64,000 nt of DNA from Saccharibacillus kuerlensis DSM 22868 (lineage in GTDB: Bacteria > Bacillota > Bacilli > Paenibacillales > Paenibacillaceae), in the NCBI RefSeq assembly GCF_000378145.1, contig NZ_KB899279.1, forward strand, positions 141,127 through 205,126, read 5' to 3'. Positions 17,586 to 24,237 of this stretch are shown in pieces. Under the pieces are notes generated by a model. The model was given only the letters and a program-made list of their open reading frames with translations. It made no database searches and was not told where the DNA came from. Both the position numbers and the translations under genes were made by a program. Position 1 is the stretch's first letter; each line of letters starts with the position of its first letter.

Positions 17586-17858
17586 ATGACAACGCTGACA
17601 GCAGAAGCTTTGAGTAAGATGCAGGTCATTCAGAAAGCATGGGAAGATCCGGAATTCAAAAAACGCCTCCTGGCCGACCCTAGGGCGGCGCTGCAAGCCG
17701 ATTTCGGTATCGAACTGCCCGCTCATATCCACTTGACTGCGGTCGAAGAAACGATGCAGAGTTTCTACCTCGTTATTCCTCCGAATCCTTCGGCAATTAT
17801 TCCTCAGGCCGATCGCATCACGATCGAGCCGGCAGCCATGTGGGGAACCGGGTCTTAA
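17586..17858 (+). CDS. NHLP-family RiPP precursor peptide
   Basis: 90 aa. Residues ~12-67 match the nitrile-hydratase-alpha-like leader of the NHLP family: KAWEDPEFKKRLLADPRAAL, then FGIELPAHIHLTAVEET, then FYLVIPPNPS. The tail after the leader is short (residues 68-90, ending EPAAMWGTGS) and has no Gly-Gly cleavage site and no Cys. The usual lanthipeptide or cyclodehydration chemistry is therefore not suggested. AAAGGA lies 9 nt before the ATG. No protease-ABC exporter (NHLM type) or classical modifying enzyme is adjacent. The only enzyme candidate nearby is the upstream isoprenoid-synthase-like protein. Confidence 0.82.
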   Translation: MTTLTAEALSKMQVIQKAWEDPEFKKRLLADPRAALQADFGIELPAHIHLTAVEETMQSFYLVIPPNPSAIIPQADRITIEPAAMWGTGS

Positions 17859-17892
17859 AACGGTACGACTACAGCTCTACTCTGGTATACGC

Positions 17893-17910
17893 AAAAAGCG
17901 GGAACCCCGC
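17893..17910 (-). terminator. Terminator of the 7TM histidine kinase gene
   Basis: On the minus strand GCGGGGttCCCGC is followed by TTTTT, 20 nt beyond the kinase stop. Confidence 0.7.
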
Positions 17911-17929
17911 GGCGTCCGTACCGGACCTC

Positions 17930-19831
17930 TTATTCAGAGGCCTCCGGAAAACGAACCGTCGCTTCGGTTCCCGTTCCTTTTTTGCTGTCGAATTTTAACG
18001 TCCCCTGCATTGCTTCGATAATCCGGAAAGTGACCATGAGTCCCAGTCCCGTTCCTTTTGTCTTGTTCGAGAAGTACGGCTCTCCGAGCCGCTTCAGCTC
18101 CTCCGGTGCCATCCCTACTCCATTATCTTGGATACGGATCACAATCTCTCCATTTTCCTTGCAACCTTTAATTATGATTTTGCCTTCGTCCTGAAATGCC
18201 TCGATGCTATTTTTGATCATATTGATAAAAGCTTGTTTGAATTTCGATGAATTTCCCCTTACATACAAATCAGGATCGATATCAAGTGTGATTTGACCGT
18301 GATGAATACTGGCCAGCGGCGTCAGCACGCCTTCGATATGCCGGAATTCCTCTGCAATGGACAGCGTCTTTATACTTTCCGCTCCCGGTTTGGCAAAAGT
18401 CAGAAAGTCTGTAATAATGCCCGAAGCTCTGTCCAACTCATCTAATGCCATATTGATATAAGCTTTTTCCGAAGAGGCCGAACGCTCGCCCAGCAGCTGA
18501 AGGAATCCCCGAGTAACTTGGAGCGGATTTCGTACCTCGTGAGCAACGGAAGCCGCCAAGTCGCTAATAATCTCCATTTTTTCCGCACGCTGCAGTTCGT
18601 TGTTGAACATCTCGAGTTCTCTTGAGTACTGAAGCACCTGATTATGCGTCTCAACAAACCGTCGGCCCAACACTACGATCAGCGAGATAACGAAAACGAC
18701 CATTCCCCACTTCCACCAATATAAATTGTACTGTTCCCTACTCGCATAGTAGCTGACCAATTCAAAAATTCCAATTCCCGCAAAAATGATCAATCCGGCA
18801 TTAAAAATCAAGGCATCCTTGTTACGCTGCAGACTGTACAGGATCGAAGAGGCCAGCATCATGATCAATTCCACAATCATAAGAATACCGATAAAGGTTG
18901 TGGTCAAGAAATAATAAACGGAGAAATAGCGCTCGTCCGTAAAGACATTCCCGACCAACAGCAGCAGACAGAAATACGAGTAACCCAACTGAAATCGGCT
19001 TAAGTACAAGATAGAGTTTTTGTACCCGTTTCCGAAAATCGCTTGGAAAAAGTACAAGAAGGCGGGCAGCACCGCAAACAGTGCCATATCGAATATCCGC
19101 TGTAAAATACCTCCGTAGTCCGGATAGAGCGTAAATAAAAACGGAGAGTAAGAAACGACTAGCAGGCCGATCGACAGAATAACAAAGCTTAATGACAGCC
19201 ATGATTTTAAATATCCTCGATTAAGAAAAACAGCACAGATCAGCATAACCAGACCGATTAGCGTAAATGCCCCACCGAGCATAATATCCAGCATATCTTG
19301 GGACAAATATACGCTAAGCAATTCGTAGAAGCTTCCGAAAGCGATATGCTGCACGATGCCTGCCCTCTCTTCCGCAACCTGCATCCGAATATAAATGGAG
19401 CCTCCGGCATCTTCGGCACGCAGCGGCAGCAGCAGTTCGTTCAGCGCATAGCGGTACTGCCGACGTGAGTCCAGCAGTTCCCGGTATTCGGTATATACGA
19501 CAACTTCCCGCCCGTACGCTTTTTCGATTAGAACGGCGGGAATCGGCCAGTCAAGCTTCGGAATATCAATCTGTACCCAAGCCCAAACTGCATCCGCCGG
19601 TCTCGGAGGCGTTATCATACCCTGATCCATGACTACCCAGTCACTTGAATGAAGCACGCGTTCCGGCGGCGCTTCTATGGAATCAACTTTTGACGAATCC
19701 CAGAGAAATCGCCATTCTTCGACTTCGAATGCCCCGGCTGTACTCTGCTGCTTCGGGTATGCTTGTATGCACAAAAAAACGACAGCCAGCACTCCAATCA
19801 AAACAGCCAGCATTTTCGGTAAAGTTCTCAT
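17930..19831 (-). CDS. Membrane sensor histidine kinase, 7TM type
   Basis: 633 aa. A signal-anchor helix (~7-25) and an extracellular beta-type domain (~30-170) come first. They are followed by about seven helices (~185-395), the 7TMR-DISM-like layout. HisKA has the phospho-accepting His in SVAHEVRNPLQVTRGFLQLL (~434), and the HATPase domain shows IKNSIEAF, DNGVGM and GTGLGLMVTF. There is no receiver domain and no adjacent response regulator, so it is an orphan. GGGGGG lies 5-6 nt before the ATG. Converging on the RiPP precursor gene does not prove a link, but sensing an envelope or peptide signal is conceivable. Confidence 0.88.
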   Translation of the reverse strand: MRTLPKMLAVLIGVLAVVFLCIQAYPKQQSTAGAFEVEEWRFLWDSSKVDSIEAPPERVLHSSDWVVMDQGMITPPRPADAVWAWVQIDIPKLDWPIPAVLIEKAYGREVVVYTEYRELLDSRRQYRYALNELLLPLRAEDAGGSIYIRMQVAEERAGIVQHIAFGSFYELLSVYLSQDMLDIMLGGAFTLIGLVMLICAVFLNRGYLKSWLSLSFVILSIGLLVVSYSPFLFTLYPDYGGILQRIFDMALFAVLPAFLYFFQAIFGNGYKNSILYLSRFQLGYSYFCLLLLVGNVFTDERYFSVYYFLTTTFIGILMIVELIMMLASSILYSLQRNKDALIFNAGLIIFAGIGIFELVSYYASREQYNLYWWKWGMVVFVISLIVVLGRRFVETHNQVLQYSRELEMFNNELQRAEKMEIISDLAASVAHEVRNPLQVTRGFLQLLGERSASSEKAYINMALDELDRASGIITDFLTFAKPGAESIKTLSIAEEFRHIEGVLTPLASIHHGQITLDIDPDLYVRGNSSKFKQAFINMIKNSIEAFQDEGKIIIKGCKENGEIVIRIQDNGVGMAPEELKRLGEPYFSNKTKGTGLGLMVTFRIIEAMQGTLKFDSKKGTGTEATVRFPEASE

Positions 19832-19861
19832 CCGTGCCCCCCTGAAGCCGCTTTGACATAA

Positions 19862-20032
19862 ATTTCTGCTTGGCTCAACATTCGCCGCAGGCTTCGCGTT
19901 TCCCTGCCAATCTTCGTCCTGAAATCGGATTCCAGCCTGGTCGCTTCAACTTTCATCAAATACGCTGCTTATATTATTACGTTTGGCATTTTGTATTTCC
20001 TGGTTCGCTATGTATTCCCGATGTTCCAATAA
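19862..20032 (+). pseudogene. Start-less small membrane-protein frame
   Basis: The frame after a TAA at 19859 is open for 56 codons. It ends in a plausible membrane helix (YAAYIITFGILYFLVRYVFP, then MFQ and a stop at 20030-20032). It contains no ATG, GTG or TTG before the helix and no ribosome site. It may be a small membrane protein that lost its 5' end or a frameshifted remnant. Confidence 0.35.
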
Positions 20033-20064
20033 ACGCAAAATGGGCGACTTTAAACGCTCTATTC

Positions 20065-20112
20065 AAAAAAGACGAATTTCCTCAGCTTATGCTGTCGGAA
20101 ATTCGTCTTTTT
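20065..20112. terminator. Bidirectional terminator
   Basis: AAAAAGACGAATTTCC pairs with GGAAATTCGTCTTTTT; A and T runs flank both sides. It serves the minus-strand kinase gene ending at 20159. Confidence 0.9.
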
Positions 20113-20158
20113 ATGTTATGCATGGTTATGCGCAGGCCTGCAATTCCGTATTTCGCTA

Positions 20159-20968
20159 TTAATCGCGATACAAACGTTGAGCGGCATGCAGCGTAGGTCC
20201 TACAAAAGAGTTGATTGGGAAGCCGTGGCGAATCGCAGTGGTTACAAATGCCTTGGCGTTTTGTACTGCTGTTCTGACGTTAGCTCCCTTGGCGAGTTCT
20301 GCAGTAATCGCCGCAGAGAACGTGCAGCCTGCACCGTGAATATAATTGGTTTCGATGCGCTCAGATTCGAGCAGCTCGAATTCCTGTCCATCATAAATCA
20401 GGTCGACGGCTTTCTCGTGCAGCAGCTTTCCTCCGCCCTTAATGACGACATGTTTGGCGCCGAGTGCATGGATCTTGACGGCGGCTTCTTTCATATCTTC
20501 AACCGTATGGATCGGCGCTGTCTTCGCAAGCTGGGAGGCTTCAAACAGATTTGGTGTTACAACTGTTGCTTTCGGTACCAGCTTTTCAAGAATCGCTTCG
20601 GCTGTATCCGGGTTCAGCACCTCGTTCTCGCCTTTGCAGATCATAACCGGATCAACGACAAAATGTTGAAGCGGCCGTTCTTCGATCTTGCGTGCTACCG
20701 CGTCAATGATTTCCACTGTGCTGAGCATGCCTGTCTTCGCTGAAGCCACGCCAATACCGTTCAACACGGTATCGAGCTGGCTCTCCAGCAGTTCGGCCGA
20801 CATCGGTGTAACATTGTGACTCCACCGCTCCGGGTTCATCGTCACAATGCAGGTTAATGCGGTCATTCCATATACATTCAATTCCTGGAACGTCTTCAGG
20901 TCGGCCTGGATGCCTGCCCCTCCGCTCGTATCGGAACCAGCAATCGTCAAAACTTTAGGTATCGTCAT
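20159..20968 (-). CDS. pdxK: Pyridoxine/pyridoxal kinase of the ThiD-like family
   Basis: 269 aa ribokinase-fold kinase. The N-terminus [22 protein letters not shown] and the catalytic [10 protein letters not shown] near the end are ThiD-family hallmarks. The sequence closely resembles the Bacillus PdxK group (NVYGMTALT, VVDPVMICKGENEVL, VVTPNLFEASQL), which phosphorylates B6 vitamers to make pyridoxal phosphate. A separate ThiD in the thiamine operon at 59963 supports this split of roles. AGGAGG is 10 nt before the ATG at 20968. A GTG at 20977 is too near. It stands alone and carries its own terminator. Confidence 0.85.
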   Translation of the reverse strand: MTIPKVLTIAGSDTSGGAGIQADLKTFQELNVYGMTALTCIVTMNPERWSHNVTPMSAELLESQLDTVLNGIGVASAKTGMLSTVEIIDAVARKIEERPLQHFVVDPVMICKGENEVLNPDTAEAILEKLVPKATVVTPNLFEASQLAKTAPIHTVEDMKEAAVKIHALGAKHVVIKGGGKLLHEKAVDLIYDGQEFELLESERIETNYIHGAGCTFSAAITAELAKGANVRTAVQNAKAFVTTAIRHGFPINSFVGPTLHAAQRLYRD

Positions 20969-21177
20969 TTCGCACACGCCTCCTGGATCTATTTAAGCCT
21001 ATTGGATCAAGCTTATTGGATGACTTACATACAGTCGCTGCGGCGTATATCGCACCTGCAGCGGGCATTCGTTCTTGACGGCGCTTCCAACCGATTAACG
21101 GAATGCGGCGCAGCCTTCGGTAATGGTAAGACGAAGCGTCCATCTTGTCAACTGTCTGCGGCTGGGCGCATTTTCCC

Positions 21178-22404
21178 TTATTCCGGTTTGACGTCGACAG
21201 CAACTGTACGCCGAAACGGAACAGTCTGGTCAATCTTCTTGTAGTGGGCAATAAACGCGCAGATCAAGAGCGCAATCCCGTTGACAACGAAGATCCAATG
21301 AATCGGCATAAAAGCTCCGAGAATGCCGCCGATCAGAGGGCCAGCCATCGTGCCGATCTGTGTCGCCGACTGGCTCAGACCAAATGCACGGCCGCGGAAT
21401 TCCGGATTGGTCACCTGAACGATCATGGCGTTAACAGCCGGGAATACGCCTGCAAAGAATAGACCGTAAACGAATCGCAGAATACCGAAACCTACATAAC
21501 CCGTAACGAAAAACTGCAGCAGATTGCCGACAGCGCCGCCGATTAGACCGATCATCAATACTTTGCCGTAGCCGATCTTTCCGCCGATCCTGCCCCAGCG
21601 CGGCGCCATAATGACCGTAGCCACACCGACAGCCGAGAAAATAATGCCCGCGATCAACGAGGTCCGGTCGGACGAGACTCCCATCCCCTGCACATAGATG
21701 GTAAGCAGCGGCTCAAGAATCATGACCGAAAAATTGCTCATTGCCACAAGGCCCAGCAGCGCGAAGAACAATGGAATACCCGCCGCCTGCTTCAGGTCGT
21801 CCCGGATTCTGGAACGAACTTTGGGACGCTTGAATTCCTTCTCGTGCACCAAAAAGGTCGCAACGAGCGCCGAGATCAATACAACACCGCTCGAGAACAG
21901 AAAGGCACTTCGGTTATCGATTGTGAAACTAATCAAACCACCGAGAAGAGGCCCGATGATGGTACCTGAAGCGGTGGCCGTCGACATGACGCCAAGAGCA
22001 TAGCCGCTTTTTTCTTCCGGTGTATTTGTGCCTACCAGCGCAATCGCTGCGGGAATAAAGCCGGCAAGCAGACCTTGAAGCAGTCGCAGTGTGACCAGTT
22101 GAATCGGGTCCTGCACAAAATAGTTAATGAAGTACAGCACGGCCAGACTGTAGCCGGAACGAACCAACATCGGCTTGCGCCCATATTTGTCCGCAAGCGA
22201 TCCCCAGAAAGGCGAGATTAGCGCGCTCGACAGAAACGTAATGCCAAAAGCCAGTCCAGCCCAAATCGATAAGTATCTCTCCCCGACGCCAAGTTCGGTA
22301 TGCATAAAAATCGGCAGAAAAGGAATTGAGATTGAATAAGCCATACTGCAAAAAAACACGCCGGCCCATAGTACGACCAGATTTTTCTTCCATGAAAACT
22401 CCAT
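21178..22404 (-). CDS. MFS drug:H+ antiporter-type transporter
   Basis: About 408 aa with 12 predicted helices. Motif A is GSLADKYGRKPML after helix 2 (~65-78), and an antiporter-like motif C is near GTIIGPLLGG (helix 5). A second motif-A-like loop is APRWGRIGGKIGYGK. These fit the multidrug-efflux branch of the family; the substrate is unknown. The ATG at 22404 has AAGGG 11 nt upstream; a GTG at 22413 is an alternative. It is alone on the strand, with a 210-bp spacer to pdxK. Confidence 0.85.
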   Translation of the reverse strand: MEFSWKKNLVVLWAGVFFCSMAYSISIPFLPIFMHTELGVGERYLSIWAGLAFGITFLSSALISPFWGSLADKYGRKPMLVRSGYSLAVLYFINYFVQDPIQLVTLRLLQGLLAGFIPAAIALVGTNTPEEKSGYALGVMSTATASGTIIGPLLGGLISFTIDNRSAFLFSSGVVLISALVATFLVHEKEFKRPKVRSRIRDDLKQAAGIPLFFALLGLVAMSNFSVMILEPLLTIYVQGMGVSSDRTSLIAGIIFSAVGVATVIMAPRWGRIGGKIGYGKVLMIGLIGGAVGNLLQFFVTGYVGFGILRFVYGLFFAGVFPAVNAMIVQVTNPEFRGRAFGLSQSATQIGTMAGPLIGGILGAFMPIHWIFVVNGIALLICAFIAHYKKIDQTVPFRRTVAVDVKPE

Positions 22405-22878
22405 CGCCAGCACATCCCTTCGCTTCCAAAGCGGCAGTCTCTTTTTTCATATATTGTCCCCTGCTGCCCACCAGGAAACTTATCGGAAAAATTGCTTGTC
22501 GCTCTGCCAAATTCAACGCCTGCCTATATACGTGTGATACCTCCGTCGGCCCAATCGCACGCTGCAACACTCTGCTTCTTTTAACCTGTTTATTCTACTC
22601 CTGCCGGATCAAAACTTCCAATCGTTCATTGGACGTTTTGGAAGGTTCAAGCACCGTCTAAGCCCATTTAGCGCAGCAAGCTCGGAAAAACGCCCCTATA
22701 TAAGAAATATTATGGTTATGCTCTCCTGCCATGTTTGTAAGCACCGCAAAATTTTCAATTTCTTTTTATTGATAAGCCGTCTCTTTTTACAAGCTTACAA
22801 GCTGGGCGATTCCGATGTTCTTCTTTCGGGTAAAGTTAGGCAAGAACGCATAACGAACAACAGAAGGAGAGGATAACG
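22405..22878. other. Divergent intergenic region
   Basis: No gene supported. It holds the upstream regions of the MFS gene (minus) and the acidic-protein gene (plus), with AT-rich sequence at 22690-22800. No confident promoter was assigned. Confidence 0.5.
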
Positions 22879-23457
22879 ATGGTCTTTCAACCACCCAATG
22901 AATCCGATAGAGCTTATAAACGCTACGAGCTCTCCGAGGACGATCATACAAAAAGTGATATTCCTTCGGAAGAAATAGAATACGTTGACACTGTGCAGCA
23001 AGGAGCTCCGGAAATCGATCACGCCGTGACCGATCCTGAAGCTTACCCGAACCGTACGGAAGAAGATCCTGTCGTCAGCGAACCGCTGCTGGAGGACGTG
23101 GCGGACGCAGACGACCTGCATCCGGACAGCCCGATTGATCCTGCCTCTCCTGTGCAGGATGAACCTCACGGCACCGATCTGTTGAACGGAGCCGGCGGTG
23201 ATGAAGGTCGTCGCGCACTGGCGGCCGAATCGGAAGATGCTGCACGTCCGCTAATCAGTGACGGCAACCGCGAGACCGAACGCAATACCGACCCGCAGGA
23301 CGACCTGGTAACCGAACGCGACACCGACCCAGAGGGCGGAATGTTCCGCGAAGGCTCCTTCCCGGGTTCGCTTCCCGATGAAGTGCAGGAGAATCTGATT
23401 GACTCGGAGATGGACGCCGGCTACAAAGACGAAGTCCATACCGACGAAGACGCATAA
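22879..23457 (+). CDS. Highly acidic, probably disordered protein of unknown function
   Basis: 192 aa, not recognised. It is dominated by Asp, Glu, Pro and Ser with almost no hydrophobic core and no signal peptide, so it is probably disordered. Near-repeats such as ERNTDPQDD and ERDTDPEGG occur at about 135-160. The ATG follows AAGGAGAGG with good spacing, and codon use resembles the neighbours, so it is probably translated. A hairpin terminator lies 120 bp downstream. Such proteins are often stress- or spore-related, but nothing in the sequence proves this. Confidence 0.75.
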   Translation: MVFQPPNESDRAYKRYELSEDDHTKSDIPSEEIEYVDTVQQGAPEIDHAVTDPEAYPNRTEEDPVVSEPLLEDVADADDLHPDSPIDPASPVQDEPHGTDLLNGAGGDEGRRALAAESEDAARPLISDGNRETERNTDPQDDLVTERDTDPEGGMFREGSFPGSLPDEVQENLIDSEMDAGYKDEVHTDEDA

Positions 23458-23574
23458 GTTAGGCAGTTGAAACATACGCTGACGAGCATCAATAAGCTTG
23501 GCATTCTCGAAGTGTTCTACAGCCTTGTCTTAGTCTTGTATAAGGCTCAGAGCTTTTCGTTAACTTTGTTTTGC

Positions 23575-23637
23575 AAAAGGCGTACAGTTTCGCGATTCCG
23601 TAAGGGATTACGAACCGTACGCCTTTTGGCATTTCGG
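23575..23637. terminator. Terminator with long stem
   Basis: AAAAGGCGTAC pairs with GTACGCCTTTT; a less perfect inner stem (GTT/AAC, CG/CG) extends it. It follows the acidic-protein gene. Confidence 0.75.
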
Positions 23638-23713
23638 ACTTGACTGGATATGCGGACGGTTTTATGATAAGGATAACTTTGAGTGAAAAGGGGAAATTTT
23701 GATGACGGGGTAT

Positions 23714-23830
23714 GTTCTTAACTAATCAATTCCATAAGGGATAGCATTCACTAGAAGACGCGAAAATAATCGTCCAAACGGTTTTATTTGCGATGTCTAA
23801 TTTGAAGCTGTCCGGAATTCAGTTAAGAAC
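23714..23830. repeat. Widely spaced inverted repeat
   Basis: GTTCTTAACT (23714-23723) and AGTTAAGAAC (23821-23830) are perfect 10-bp arms 97 nt apart. They lie in a gene-free segment that ends in a terminator at 23888-23918. Confidence 0.7.
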
Positions 23831-23887
23831 AGCGAATCATTTCTCCATAAACTTAAGGTAGGTTCAATCTATCCTTTTGAGTTCTAT

Positions 23888-23918
23888 GGCCGCGCTGTTG
23901 CTGAAGCGCGGCCTTTTT
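23888..23918 (+). terminator. Terminator not preceded by a CDS
   Basis: GGCCGCGC pairs with GCGCGGCC and is followed by TTTTT. The nearest upstream gene already has its own terminator at 23575-23637. This one therefore implies a transcript starting within about 23640-23880. Confidence 0.8.
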
Positions 23919-24182
23919 GGCATTTGCTGCGCTGTGAAGCCGATGCAGGCAGCTGCACAGGGCTTCACGGCGCGGCAGATGTCTGCCGTGTGATAAGCGG
24001 CGGAAGGCGGCAGGATACTCGGGGAGCGGGCGTATTGGGTGTCCGTAGGCTGTGCGCAAGTACAGCTCATGAGGTGCGGGAAGCGCCGGAACCAAACCTT
24101 GGGAGACGGAAACAAGCTGATCTGAGGCTGTTCGGGAATCGGAATTTTCGATTTCGAACAGCCGACTGAATCGGCTTTTTTT
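23919..24182 (+). ncRNA. Candidate structured RNA or attenuated leader before the MutS2-like gene
   Basis: This 264-bp GC-rich block has no supported ORF and is dense in hairpins. GTGAAGCC pairs with GGCTTCAC enclosing GCAG/CTGC. GGCAG pairs with CTGCC, GCTGT with ACAGC, GGTGC with GCGCC, and CCAA with TTGG. It ends with GCTGTTCG/CGAACAGC (24127-24162), overlapped by the terminator stem at 24160-24176. I compared it by eye with the main riboswitch and housekeeping RNA consensus sequences and recognised none. A simple untranslated region is the alternative. Confidence 0.35.
24160..24182 (+). terminator. Terminator/attenuator upstream of the MutS2-like gene
   Basis: AGCCGA pairs with TCGGCT around CTGAA, then T8. 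Its 5' arm shares three bases with the preceding hairpin, so the two may compete. Confidence 0.75.
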
Positions 24183-24237
24183 CGTCTTTTTTCATTTTCC
24201 GGCTGTCTCTAATTCAATGAACAAGGAGAGATTTATC

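Noticed and set aside
19870-20196. 108-codon plus frame from 19870
   Set aside because: It passes through a bidirectional terminator and into the pdxK 3' end and lacks a ribosome site; the hydrophobic segment is in another frame.
23853-24115. Two overlapping 80-83-codon minus frames in the candidate RNA region
   Set aside because: Pro/Arg/Cys/His-rich composition, no ribosome site and no family resemblance; likely a product of GC-rich structured sequence.
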